Origin: Bolinopsis microptera
Taxonomy: Eukaryota; Ctenophora; Tentaculata; Lobata; Bolinopsidae
NCBI RefSeq assembly: GCF_026151205.1
Contig: NC_087083.1
Coordinates: 13,702,944 to 13,762,943, forward strand
Length of the DNA stretch: 60,000 nt
Direction: 5' to 3'
Shown here: piece by piece, positions 1 through 11,300 of the stretch
Numbering within the stretch: the stretch's first letter is position 1
Layout of the letters: each line of letters begins with the position of its first letter
Program-made: the position numbers and the translations under genes
Notes under the pieces: generated by a model
Seen by the model: only the letters and a program-made list of their open reading frames with translations
Database searches by the model: none
Told to the model about the DNA's origin: nothing

Positions 1-238
1 CGCCAAGTTGGACTCGTCGACGGTCCTGATAATTGGAACAAATATTTTACGAGTATCACCCGACCCGTTAATTAAAAAGTAGCTACTTTTAGCTTCACTA
101 AACTAACTACACTAGCTTCAATCTTTCAAAAACTAAAAAATCAGAAAAGGAAACTTTAAATTTGGACAGTCATGATATGAATAAATAAAATTTTACTTTG
201 ATAACCACAAAACAGTAAAAGAAAATAAAAAATTTTTC

Positions 239-439
239 ATGAAAGATCATGCTGACTTGATAAATCAAGGTGCAATTCCTGAGTCACTCAACAATTTTAT
301 CACCACAACAGAACTTGACTCAAGCTCAAAATTCCCAAAAAAGGGGAAAAACTTCCTCACTCGACATGAAGCCCATTTTAGGAACCCATTACCCCAACCG
401 GTTCCTCCCGGAACTGTTGTTGGTTTGGTCAATGCCTAA
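239..439 (+). CDS. small ORF, 66 aa, unknown and possibly not a gene
   Basis: A 66-codon open frame with an ATG and a stop. It is rich in Pro, Asn and Lys, and the C-terminal half contains a run of basic and Pro residues (NPLPQPVPPG). I recognise no family. It could be a small protein, the last exon of a gene starting left of the window, or chance. No convincing splice acceptor was identified just upstream. It lies 640 bp before the POLR1D-isoform-like gene on the same strand, with no shared frame. Confidence 0.2.
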   Translation: MKDHADLINQGAIPESLNNFITTTELDSSSKFPKKGKNFLTRHEAHFRNPLPQPVPPGTVVGLVNA

Positions 440-1079
440 TTTTTTCTAAAGATAAAAAGTATTCAAATATACACATAATATCACAATGACCCTATATAAA
501 ATGAAACCGTCAAAAATGTAGTACATGTTCCTCTTCTAAAATATCTTTTATAGAATAGAATTATTCAAACAATATACACATAATGTCATAATGAATCTAT
601 ACAAAAACATTGGGAGAAACATTTGAAAATCACCCTTGACCTTGTGGCTCCAAGTTCAAATCTAGACCATCTATATTAACAAAGTTCTTTCTCGCACTTC
701 TGCCTAATTTCACTTTCAATACCTAATCATGGTTTTGTGAATTGTTTTATACTTTAATTTTTGTTCATTTTTTGTCTCAGGTACCTTGTGTATGTTGTCG
801 CATCTTGAAAACTATAATAGCTTGAGAAGATTTTGATCTTAAGCGATTTCCCCATTCAATTTTGATCGACAAACGTCAACTTATTAAGCAGAATCAAGCA
901 AATTGATAAACTATTTCATACGTATCATTTTGAATATGCTTTCTTTTGAAATTCTATAGCAGGTGCCCTTAATTATAGGATAAGAAGTATATTCATGCGA
1001 GTTACATTGTAGGGATGTCAAATTGATTTTATTTGTAATGGTATTATTCATCATCATTTGAATTATCAAAATTTGTAGT
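440..1079. other. AT-rich spacer / probable 5' UTR intron
   Basis: No coding sequence seen. A short imperfect direct repeat (sequences around 467-485 and 568-590, both with a 'tacacataat' core) is present. The stretch ends in an AG at about 1077, just before the ATG at 1083. The 5' UTR of the next gene may therefore be spliced here. Confidence 0.3.
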
Positions 1080-1082
1080 ACC

Positions 1083-1487
1083 ATGGCTGTAGCGAAAACA
1101 CTTGATGAGGAAGCAGCCGAAGCTATATTAGCTGAAGCTCGACGCATGCAAGGTATGGAGAAGGAGTTAGGCTCAGCTGCATGGTTACGTAAACCTGAAG
1201 ACAAAGTACCAAACAAGCGATTTGTTAGAAACATGGTTTCTCATTCTCTACAATTTAACACAAGGAAAAACAATTTAAGTCAAACCAGTCGTGTACAAAA
1301 CTTTTCATCAAAAAGATGTATGACATCTCAGGCACATGACAAATCTATTTCAAACAAAGAAAAGTCTCTTCTAGCCAATCAAGACAGTAAAAATGAAAAG
1401 AATTTTGATCTTAAACGAAAAAAGAGCAGCAATCAGTCAAAGTCATCCAAAAAAAGATTAAAAATTAAGAAGCAAAAAGATCAATGA
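1083..1487 (+). CDS. POLR1D isoform 2-like small basic protein
   Basis: Single-exon ORF of 134 aa. The first ~65 residues resemble the alternative POLR1D product of vertebrates (isoform 2, which is not the RPAC2 polymerase subunit itself). They show an acidic/Ala helix ending in EA-R, then a Trp-containing stretch followed by P, then the hallmark NKRF followed by a hydrophobic N-x-(V/I) segment. The C-terminal ~60 residues are Lys/Ser-rich and end in a basic tail that could act as a nuclear localisation signal; vertebrate isoform 2 also ends in a basic, Ser-rich tail. The start is the first ATG, and an AG a few bases upstream suggests a spliced leader exon. In vertebrates this protein shares a first exon with RPAC2; here no RPAC2 exon is visible downstream. 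The match was judged by eye from memory of the family, so it is moderate. The function of the family is not settled. Confidence 0.6.
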   Translation: MAVAKTLDEEAAEAILAEARRMQGMEKELGSAAWLRKPEDKVPNKRFVRNMVSHSLQFNTRKNNLSQTSRVQNFSSKRCMTSQAHDKSISNKEKSLLANQDSKNEKNFDLKRKKSSNQSKSSKKRLKIKKQKDQ

Positions 1488-1489
1488 AG

Positions 1490-2308
1490 CAAGAAATTTT
1501 CAATGAAACAAGAAATTTAATTTTTAGCACATTTTACAGAGTAAAGAGATGTAAAACAATTTATAAAAATATAATGCTCATTTGGTGTATGACTTTTTGT
1601 CCTTGACTGTTAGTTTGATTTTGAAGGGACAGGCAACTAACGGGGCAGGGAATGTGCGTGCCTGAAAGCTTTTGCACACACCAAAACGCTAGTTCAGTTG
1701 AGTTTTTAGAGACAGGGCTCATATGAGGATCAGAAGAAAATTGTTAGCAGACGTTAGGGGTTCTGTTTGTGTTTGTTACTATGGGTTACAGTCTTGTTGT
1801 GACAGAAAGTCTACACTATATGATACATCGATACATATTTTGCTGATACATATTTTGCTGATCAGAGACATGGAGATCATTCAATGCCTGAGCTAATTAT
1901 GACTGTACAATACAAAAATCATATGTTTTATTCTGATATTGCCATGCAAGTTATCAGAGTTGAAAATGAATATCCATCGTAAGAATGTACCTATAGATTG
2001 AATGCATCTTTTTTAAACAGAACTTTGAAAAGAGCTGACTCATTTAACTTGTTAAATTTTAATTAATTAATTAATTAGTTGAATTATTAACTTTAATTAA
2101 TTATATTAAATGTTTAACTTGTTTGATCTCTTCAAAAAATATTTCAACATTCCCCCACCAATATTAATGATCTATCAAATTCAATTTAATTATATTTTGA
2201 AAACCTATTCATACTTCCAAGTGGATTGACTATTTATAAATGGCTTTTTTGCCACAACATAAGGATTGATACGAATAATTAGTATTTAACAGTAATTTTG
2301 ATTTAGAA
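1490..2308. other. intergenic region with atlastin 5' UTR/promoter
   Basis: AT-rich spacer between the POLR1D-like gene and the atlastin start. It contains a TTAA-rich palindromic stretch near 2050-2110 and no ORF of note. The promoter of the atlastin gene should lie here, but I cannot point to a specific TATA or initiator element. Confidence 0.3.
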
Positions 2309-5300
2309 ATGGCAGAAGAGTTAAATAATGACAGCTCGGAGTCCGACACCTTTGAAGTGATTGATACAAATGGTATGTAATGGTCGAAAAGTTTATAATT
2401 TCTAGGATATTTTATATTTTATTTCTAGGATATTATGCAACTGTCATGTTTTATACTTGAACTTAAACCCCAATTATCTGGTCCCCAGTGCAATATACAC
2501 ATTATATTATACAGGGATCTACCACTTAACTTACCAGAAGTATAAATATTTCTTTAACATAGTAGTATAGGTAATCAAACTCTAATATTTACACAATTAG
2601 CCCAAACGCATCTTCTCTCAAGAATCCCTGTATCATTGTAATAATATTATATGCCCCATTTTATTGTGCTTCGTGTTCCAGGTTTCCCATATAATGGAAT
2701 TGAAGTGTAGTAGGTTATGATCAAAGTTTTGTTGAGGTTTTAATAGAATTTTGAGGTAATGAGTTATATATTTTTTGGATTCAAATGGATCTAAGGGATA
2801 GGATAAATTGTATGGTTTAACTCTAGGCTGGAGTTTTGTTTGTGAATGAGGTGAAGTTATTGAGTAAAAATAGTAATGTAATATAAAGGTAGTATTCGTT
2901 AATAAGAACCTCTATATCTAATTACACTTATTTAAAAAACAGTTCCAAAAATATAGAATCACGTTATTATTTTATGTTAATATGTCACACATACACGTAT
3001 ATTATAATATAATATATATATATTTTATAATCAAACTTATAATAAAATATATTGATTGCTAAAAAACTACCTTTTTTAACTACAGTCATTAGAATCAGGT
3101 GTTATAGAATCACGTTATTATTTTATGTTAATATGTCACACATACACGGATATTATAATCAAACGTGATGAAAGAATGTACCACTTATCCTGTGATAATA
3201 ATAATTTATTAAACATTACCTGCTCAGTCATGTTAACACTTATACAATTGTTGCTCAACTTGACAGAAACTACTCACTCCCAGGGACAAAAGGAAATCGC
3301 GGCATGTGCGGGATCGCGATTATTCACATTCTTTGCGACAAATTTTATATGTCATCTGTTTGGCTTGTCGCGGTACCGCAATTTTTGGCCAAAATAATCG
3401 CGATTTTCTTTTGTCCCTGCTCACTCCCAATATTACCAGGTCCAGTACAGATAATCAGAGATAATGGAGATCACACCTTTACGCTCTGTGAGAATGATCT
3501 GGCTACAATACTCATGGCAAAGAATCTCAAGGATACACCTGTTGTGGTGGTATCCGTCGCAGGTTTGTCCACTGTACACAGAATAATTAAATAATTAATT
3601 AATTAAAGAAAAATGTTTTTAGATGAAAAAGGCCCCTTGGATTACTGGGCAGTAGTATCCAAGTAGCCCAACAGGTATTATCAAAAATCATTACTTATTC
3701 AAGTACATTTTTACTCATTTAGTATGTTTAGATTAAACACTGCTAAGTATAAGTTTTATCTTAATAGCGGTGTTATTAAACTTTGATTTATTATCATCAT
3801 TCTGATTAAACTGTTAACTCTTTGATTTTCATTCATACGTTGTGGTCTATATTTGTTATATGAACATGTTATTTCATTATGTGGATAATATAGTTCAAGG
3901 TAATCTAATTAACGCTAACTTGCCCTATTAGTTAGATGTTAGATGGTAAACTGACCACACGAAATTTACTATTCTTTTGAATGAGACATATAGATGTGTT
4001 CTCTGGGGGCTATAAACAGAAGCTGGGCTTCTTTAAGTGAACTACAAAGTGACTTAAAACTTAGCAAAACTGATTGTCTTTAAACTTTTAAACTTGCAGT
4101 ATATCACTGTACAGTGTACAGTGTAGGTTCCCTTAAGACGAAGCACTATTCACTTGAATGTTGAGAGTATAATAAATGTTGAGGTGATGATTGCTGGAGT
4201 TAAACACGTGATCCTCCCACTATTGTACACAATGTACTGTGTACACAATGTACTGTGTACACAATGTATTGTGTACACTGTGATATATGATATCCGTAAT
4301 TTAGCTTATAGTAACAAGAGATATTGGCATATTGGCATTACAATGAAGGTTTGACTAGTATTTTGTTTTTTAGGGAAATATTTGACTTGGGCGTTGTTTT
4401 TAACTATCCCTCGTTGAGAACTTTTATTTAATAAGTTTACAACAGTTCAATATTTTACATTAAACAATAGCTACAGTGTGCTACAGTGTGCCGATAAGTA
4501 TTACCATATATCGTGTGTAGCCTATTGTAATAGCTTAACTTCAGCACACGGAATTATATTACACAACGCGAACGTAACATCACATACTTTATTTCTATGA
4601 GTATGATATATTATTACTATTAACTAACGTAAGATTAAGTACATAGTGTCACTGTGTTTATCATTGCACTGAAATGTAACAGTTTAATTTCTTGAATATA
4701 ATCATGCTGTAAATCTCAAGATGAGTCAATTTTCAAGCATCTAAACCTACAATATTATATAATATGTAGTTCCTTCAGATGTGTAGACTGTAGAATTACC
4801 GGACTAACTTTTAATACTTTCAAGGCTGATTTATAAATTTCTCTCGAATTTTTCTGACATAAATAAGTTTAAGATTATTACATTGTCGAAGGAATAATTT
4901 CATTATAGGGATTATAAAGTTATAACTCTTGAAGCATCCTGAACAGAAATTACGGTTAATTATAAACTCGAATGATTTAGAAACTCCCAACTTTTGATAA
5001 TAATAATTGTTGTAAAAACAAGAATTTCGCCGCGGTAACACCACACACGATCAAATTTCCCTACTGCCTACAATGTAATTGTTCTACTTTATTGTATCCC
5101 AGAGTGGTGTTTGGCGCACGTGATAATCGTTTATATTATATTAGGCGTGCAGAACTTGTAAAAATCTGCGCGCATCTGAAGTGTCGCCGTCGATCTGTAT
5201 GTGGTTTGGTTGTAGATCATTTCATTTTTGCGCGGTTTTGTTTCGTGTTAACGATGCGTATCATGTCACGTCATATTATTGCATCGTATGCCAACTTTAT

Positions 5301-8300
5301 TGACTGTAATCAACTATTCTGTTTGATGCTTACATCTACAGCACCATCGACTATCGACTATCGAGCCTTTGATTTTATATAGGATTCTTTAAAAGCATAC
5401 CGCAATCTTGATCTTAGTTGCTCCTTGAATGTAAATGTAAAGTAACATCTTTTGTCAACTATGTTTTCGCTTTTTACCATTAAGTGTCGATCAACTGTTA
5501 AGTAATCAGCAACGAGTTTATCAGCTGATATCATAATTTAATTTGTTTCGACTTGCTGAATTTTATCACTCGGTAGTTTATTAAGCTTGTTTCACCAAAA
5601 TAACACTTACATTGATGATTGATCATCTCTGATGACTAATATGCTATATTAATGAATAAGAGTGAATTGTAACCCGATGGAAACCTGTGTAACAGTCGTC
5701 AAGCACCAAAAACTGGTTGCTATGCCTGTAATTAATTAACACATAACAGGCGTCGCGCGCGCAAAATAGACTCCTTTTATACACATAATTATAGGGGAGT
5801 GGTCTATATTGCGAAGGAGCAGACTTTTGTCATCATCGCAGGTCCATCGGGATAGCTCATATATCCAAACCCGATTACTTATTCCCTACGATCTTTTTGC
5901 CTTCGGCAAGAGCAGGGAAAAAAATTTACATGGTACTTGAAAATACCGTTTCGTAATATATTATAATAGAAAGACGTTGCTTGGTCATAAACTCATCACA
6001 TCGCACTCGAAATGTGATTATAAAATTATGTTATTGGCCATTTTTGTCACTGTATATTTTACAAATTGAATACATTAACCATGTAAGCGGAGGTTACTCC
6101 GCTATTCCTTTCTTGAACTTATAATTTGATAAAACAGCTACCAGATAATTCTTATTCTAGCTTTTCATCAAGTTGAAACAAATTCTCCGTATCAAGGAGC
6201 TAGGGTGTGGACACCTGGTTAAAACGTTTCCATCCCATACATTAATAATAATCATCAATAAATGTATTTAATTGCAGTTGTAAGAATATTTAAAATATAA
6301 TACAATCACCATATTTCACTAACTAATTTCATCAGGAGCGTTCAGGAAAGGTAAATCCTTCCTGCTAGACTTCATCTTACGTTACCTGACCTGTGAGGGC
6401 CGTTCAGGGTGGATGGGGGATCCTGAAGAGGACCTCACTGGGTTCAAGTGGAGGGGCGGCACGAACAGGTCAGTAGTGGGGGGATGGTGGGGGGGGGCAC
6501 TAACAGGTTAGTAGTGGGGAGGGGGGGCCGGGGGGCACTAATCGGTCAGTTTGAGGGGGGATGCACGAACAGGTTAGTAGTGGGGGGATGGTGGGGGGGG
6601 GGGCACTAACAGGTTAGTAGTGGGGAGGGGGGGCCGGGGGGCACTAATCGGTCAGTTTGAGGGGGGGGGACTAACCGGTAAGTAGTGGGGAGGGGGGCAA
6701 TAACAGGTTAGTAGTGGGGGGCCGGGGGGGGGGGGGGGGTACTAACTGGTCAGTTTGAGGAGGCATCAATAGTTTAGTTGCCATGTTAAGAGTTCATTTT
6801 CTATTATAATTATGTCTAATTGTAATCTCACTTAACAGAACCCTATAATGTTAACAGGGAAACAAGTGGTATCTGGATTTGGGGACAGCCTTTCATCAGA
6901 ACTAACCCTAGTACTGGAGAGAAGGTTTGTTTGTTTGTTTGTTTGTTTGTTTGTTTGTTTGTTTGTTTGTTTGTTTGTTTGTTTGTTTGTTTGTTTGTTT
7001 GTTTGTTTGTTTGTTTGTTTGTTTGTTTGTTTGTTTGTTTGTTTGTTTGTTTGTTTGTTTGTTTGTTTGTTTGTTTGTTTGTTTGTTTGTTTGTTTGTTT
7101 GTTTGTTTGTTTGTTTGTTTGTTTGTTTGTTTGTTTGTTTGTTTGTTTGTTTGTTTGTTTGTTTGTTTGTTTGTTTGTTTGTTTGTTTGTTTGTTTGTTT
7201 GTTTGTTTGTTTGTTTGTTTGTTTGTTTGTTTGTTTGTTTGTTTGTTTGTTTGTTTGTTTGTTTGTTTGTTTGTTTGTTTGTTTGTTTGTTTGTTTGTTT
7301 GTTTGTTTGTTTGTTTGTTTGTTTGTTTGTTTGTTTGTTTGTTTGTTTGTTTGTTTGTTTGTTTGTTTGTTTGTTTGTTTGTTTGTTTGTTTGTTTGTTT
7401 GTTTGTTTGTTTGTTTGTTTGTTTGTTAGGACAACTACAATATGGCTCCGAAATCGAACCATTTTTATAACCGTTTTGACAATTTGCAATGGTATTGATC
7501 CATTGTGTAATAGTGAGAACTACGACTATTTTAGGTAATAATAAGTCAGACCCCTGTCAAAACATTAGTAATAGCGAACTGTGCGAACTGTAATAACTAA
7601 TATGATTGAAATGTGTTACCCTGATTAACAAATTACACAGCTATATCTCTATATTGCTGATTAACAAATAACACAGGTAGCTATATTGCTGATGGATACA
7701 CAGGGCACATTCGATAACCAGGCAATAGTGAGGGATAGCGCCACGATATTTGCTCTATCGACCATGTTGAGTAGCATACAGATCTTCAACATTTCCCAGG
7801 TAATTATACGCTAATTAGAGAGTAATTAGATGCTAATTAGAAGGTTATTATAGGCTAATTAGAGGCTATCATTCTATTGTTCAATTATTTCATTATTCGA
7901 TTTATCAAATATTGGTGGTCCATTTACGACGGTTTAACTTTTTTTCCGTCTTGTGGTACCTAAATATCTTAATGATTTTAAAAGGCGTTTGCATACCAAT
8001 AAATGTATAATATCTCATACAATCAATGATATATTTATAGGTTAAGTGCAATGTACTCTATTACTTATACAACATGTCAAACTATAAAAGACAATGTATA
8101 ACTATAATGTATAAAGCGGGGTTTGCGTGTTAAATCAGCGCAAATCGTGGTTAAACTGTAATTACAATACTGCTATAAGACTGAAATCCCCTGAGGGTCA
8201 CACCCTATCCCGCCTTGTTAATAACACTGTTGTACGCTATAATAATAATATAGCGATTTAACTTGTTGGTTTCCTTACACTTAGTAGGCTCTTCTTTTTA

Positions 8301-11300
8301 CTTTTAACTTGTTATCTGGTACAAGCTGAAAAATATGTTATCTGGTACTAGGCACAAGCTGCAAAATATGGTGTCTTATGTTTCAAATCTGCTACATGTA
8401 AATGTAAGGGAGTAAGACAATACGATTTAACACATGAGTTTAATGGTGATGTATCACGTACACTGAGTTACATACACTTCCGTACACGCGTTAGTCACGT
8501 GTTAGTCACGTGTCTGTCACGTGTCTGTCACGTGTCTGTCACGTGTCTGTGCACGTGTTAGTCACGTGTCTGTCACGTGTCTGTGCACGTGTCAGGCTAG
8601 CATTCTCATTAAACTATATAAAAAAATAAGTATAAAGAATAAGGAAAAGGAACGGGAATGAAGCCAATACCAGAAGTGAAACCCCACCAAAGAATAATTG
8701 ATCCTTAGGTAGACCTGGTGAAATAAAGTAACTGAACTGTAAGTTTAAGAAAAGACGGAGGGAATAAAGGAGAGAGGAAATAATGTTATGTGAACATCAT
8801 CAGCAGATGACTTGGCACACCGGTTTCGGGGGTTTAATACCTGTACCGGTTTAATGTGCCAAGACCCCCTAGCAATCACTCGTCAGTGATCACCTGTTCA
8901 CGTTAAATGTGATGTCAAGGATGTCGCTGACATCAAGTATACTGTATTTGTACAGAATACTAGGTCGGTCTTTCAGAAGCTTTCTGAATTTACTCTTCAG
9001 GAGTCTGTCATTATAACATCTTGAAAGAAGTGTCCTATAAAGGGTGTTGGTAGAACACAGAAAAGAATCAAGGTCAGAGATAATGGAAGAGTAACGAAGG
9101 ACCTGACCGTAAAAAACATTATAACCAACAGAAGAGGAAATATTACTGTTAGGAAAGGTGTACATGACCACAGGAAAGTTGAAGTCATCAAGTTTGTTGT
9201 AAAGCTTGGTGGCGACGTGTCCGGAGTTATTCATCGAGATGTTGATGTCGAGATAGTTTACGGACTTATTGTCGTCACCACTCCTCTCCATAAGCAGGTC
9301 AGGTGGATAAATGGACCTGATTAGGTTAGAGAAATGCAAATAGTTCATGGTGTTGAGGTCGTCGACATATCTGCAGTTTCTTGAGAGGAGCTTAGCGAGA
9401 CCGAACTTCTTTTCTTTGATTAGGCGTGTCATGTAGTTGAATTCACATTTCCCTAGCGAAAGATCAGCGAACTGGCTACTAGAATTCCCTCCCATGGGAA
9501 TGCCTTTCGTTTGTCTTAAAATCTGATCCCCAAAACAAACAAAAGTGTTAAACAGAATAAATGTAATAGCTGTTTTGAGTTTATCAGCAGAAAAACATAA
9601 GTATCCGTTATATTCCTTTTTAGAGAAAAAATTGTTGTTCTTATACAGAGAAACACAAATAAATTTATTCGTATTACTAAAGAGGAGATCTATTAGCTCG
9701 AAAAGCAGTGACTGTACAACCTGAAGGTCTAGATTGGTATACAGAGTGGTAAAGTCGTATACCTGCATATTAAAAATCTCTAGTCTAGGCAGCCTTTCCA
9801 GGAACTGTTTAGAGCTGTTGATGCTCCAGTCGCAGTTAATTCCAGTATTGTTGTAGATAGAGTTGCAGTATTTGGAAAAGTATTCTTTTAAAACTTTTAA
9901 AGCTTTGTTGACTACAACTGATATCTGCTTAGTGGTACATTTACTGGCCCCAGCTATAAATCTAGACTTATAAGGATTCTTGTGAAGTTTAGGAATCCAA
10001 AAGATTCTCGGTAGACAAAGGTTGTCCTCAGAAACACGAATATTAAAGTTATCTTTAATGAAGTTCACATGTTCCTGAATAATATCATCCTCTACAGAGT
10101 TAACCGGATGATAAGTAGAATTGCCACGACACTCTAGAGAAGTGAGATCGTAGCCAAGTTCGTTGAGAAGGGTTAAAAGATAAAACTTCTTGCAGACAAA
10201 AACATAATTATTTGAAGCTTTATCTACGGAGCAAATAATAAAAGAAGAAGAAAGACTGTCGAGATAAGATTTAACATCATCCCTTTGTAGAATGGAATTG
10301 TAGGGAGTGAAGTTATTAGGGGAGGAGGAGAGGAAGTTAAGGCGATTGGTGAAGATCCGGGAGACCTCATCTTTCCAATCCTGGAATTCCAAACATGAAA
10401 GTCCATGTTTCCTAGCCATACGGGTGGCGAAGTTGGCTGAACACTCGTTGAGGCTCTCCAAGATTTGCTCAGGAGGAACAGACACAGGTTCCCTAAATTT
10501 GGTACCGTAACTCATGATGCCTCTTAAATCCTCGTGCTCAATGAAAGCAAGGTCACCGGTGATGATGTGGCCTCGAGGCTGATAGCAATAAGGGTTACTG
10601 GAACAGGGGCAATCACCTTCCAGGATGGAGGAAATAGTAGTATTATCAAGTGATTTAAGGAATCTATTATAATTAAAAAGCTTACGCCCGACAGGAATAT
10701 CGTACTTATAGTAAACTTTTAAGGGAAGGAAAGGCGTAAGGTTTGGAGGGAGAAGAGTCAAGATCCTAGAGTCACGAATGACTGATTCTATTCGGAGTTT
10801 ATCAAATATTTTAGAACAATAGTGAAAAGTGATAAACTCGCTATTAACAGAGGTGATATTAGGAGAAGAAGTGCTGTCTTGGCCAGCAAAAGATTGTATA
10901 ACAAGGAAAATGGCTCCAGATTTGCAGAGGGAATGAGAGCTAAGTTGCTTGAGCTCGCCTTTTTGAAGGCTACTTATATCTTTATAAAAGTTGTATTTGC
11001 TTTCAGACATTTTTCTTTTTAAACTTTCATACTTATTGTCAATCTCTCTTAAAGTGAGAGTCCTTTTGTATATTCTATCTTCATGGCTTTTGTTTTTCTT
11101 TTTTCTGCCATGTCCTCTTTTATATCTTTTTATTTTACTTTTAAAATAAATATCGTTAAAGTTGCTTTTAGAAATATTACCAGAACCTTTTATGTTGTCA
11201 TTGAGACCTAGAGGGTGAGCAGTGCTCAGGAGATTAATCCAAAGAAGTTCCCTGTCAGCTAAGGCCAGACGAGGGTCTTCAGTAGAGGAAGGGTCAATAA

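Noticed and set aside
6848-7538. Open frames of 179-203 codons reading FVCL or KQTN repeats
   Set aside because: Pure translation of the GTTT microsatellite in intron 4.
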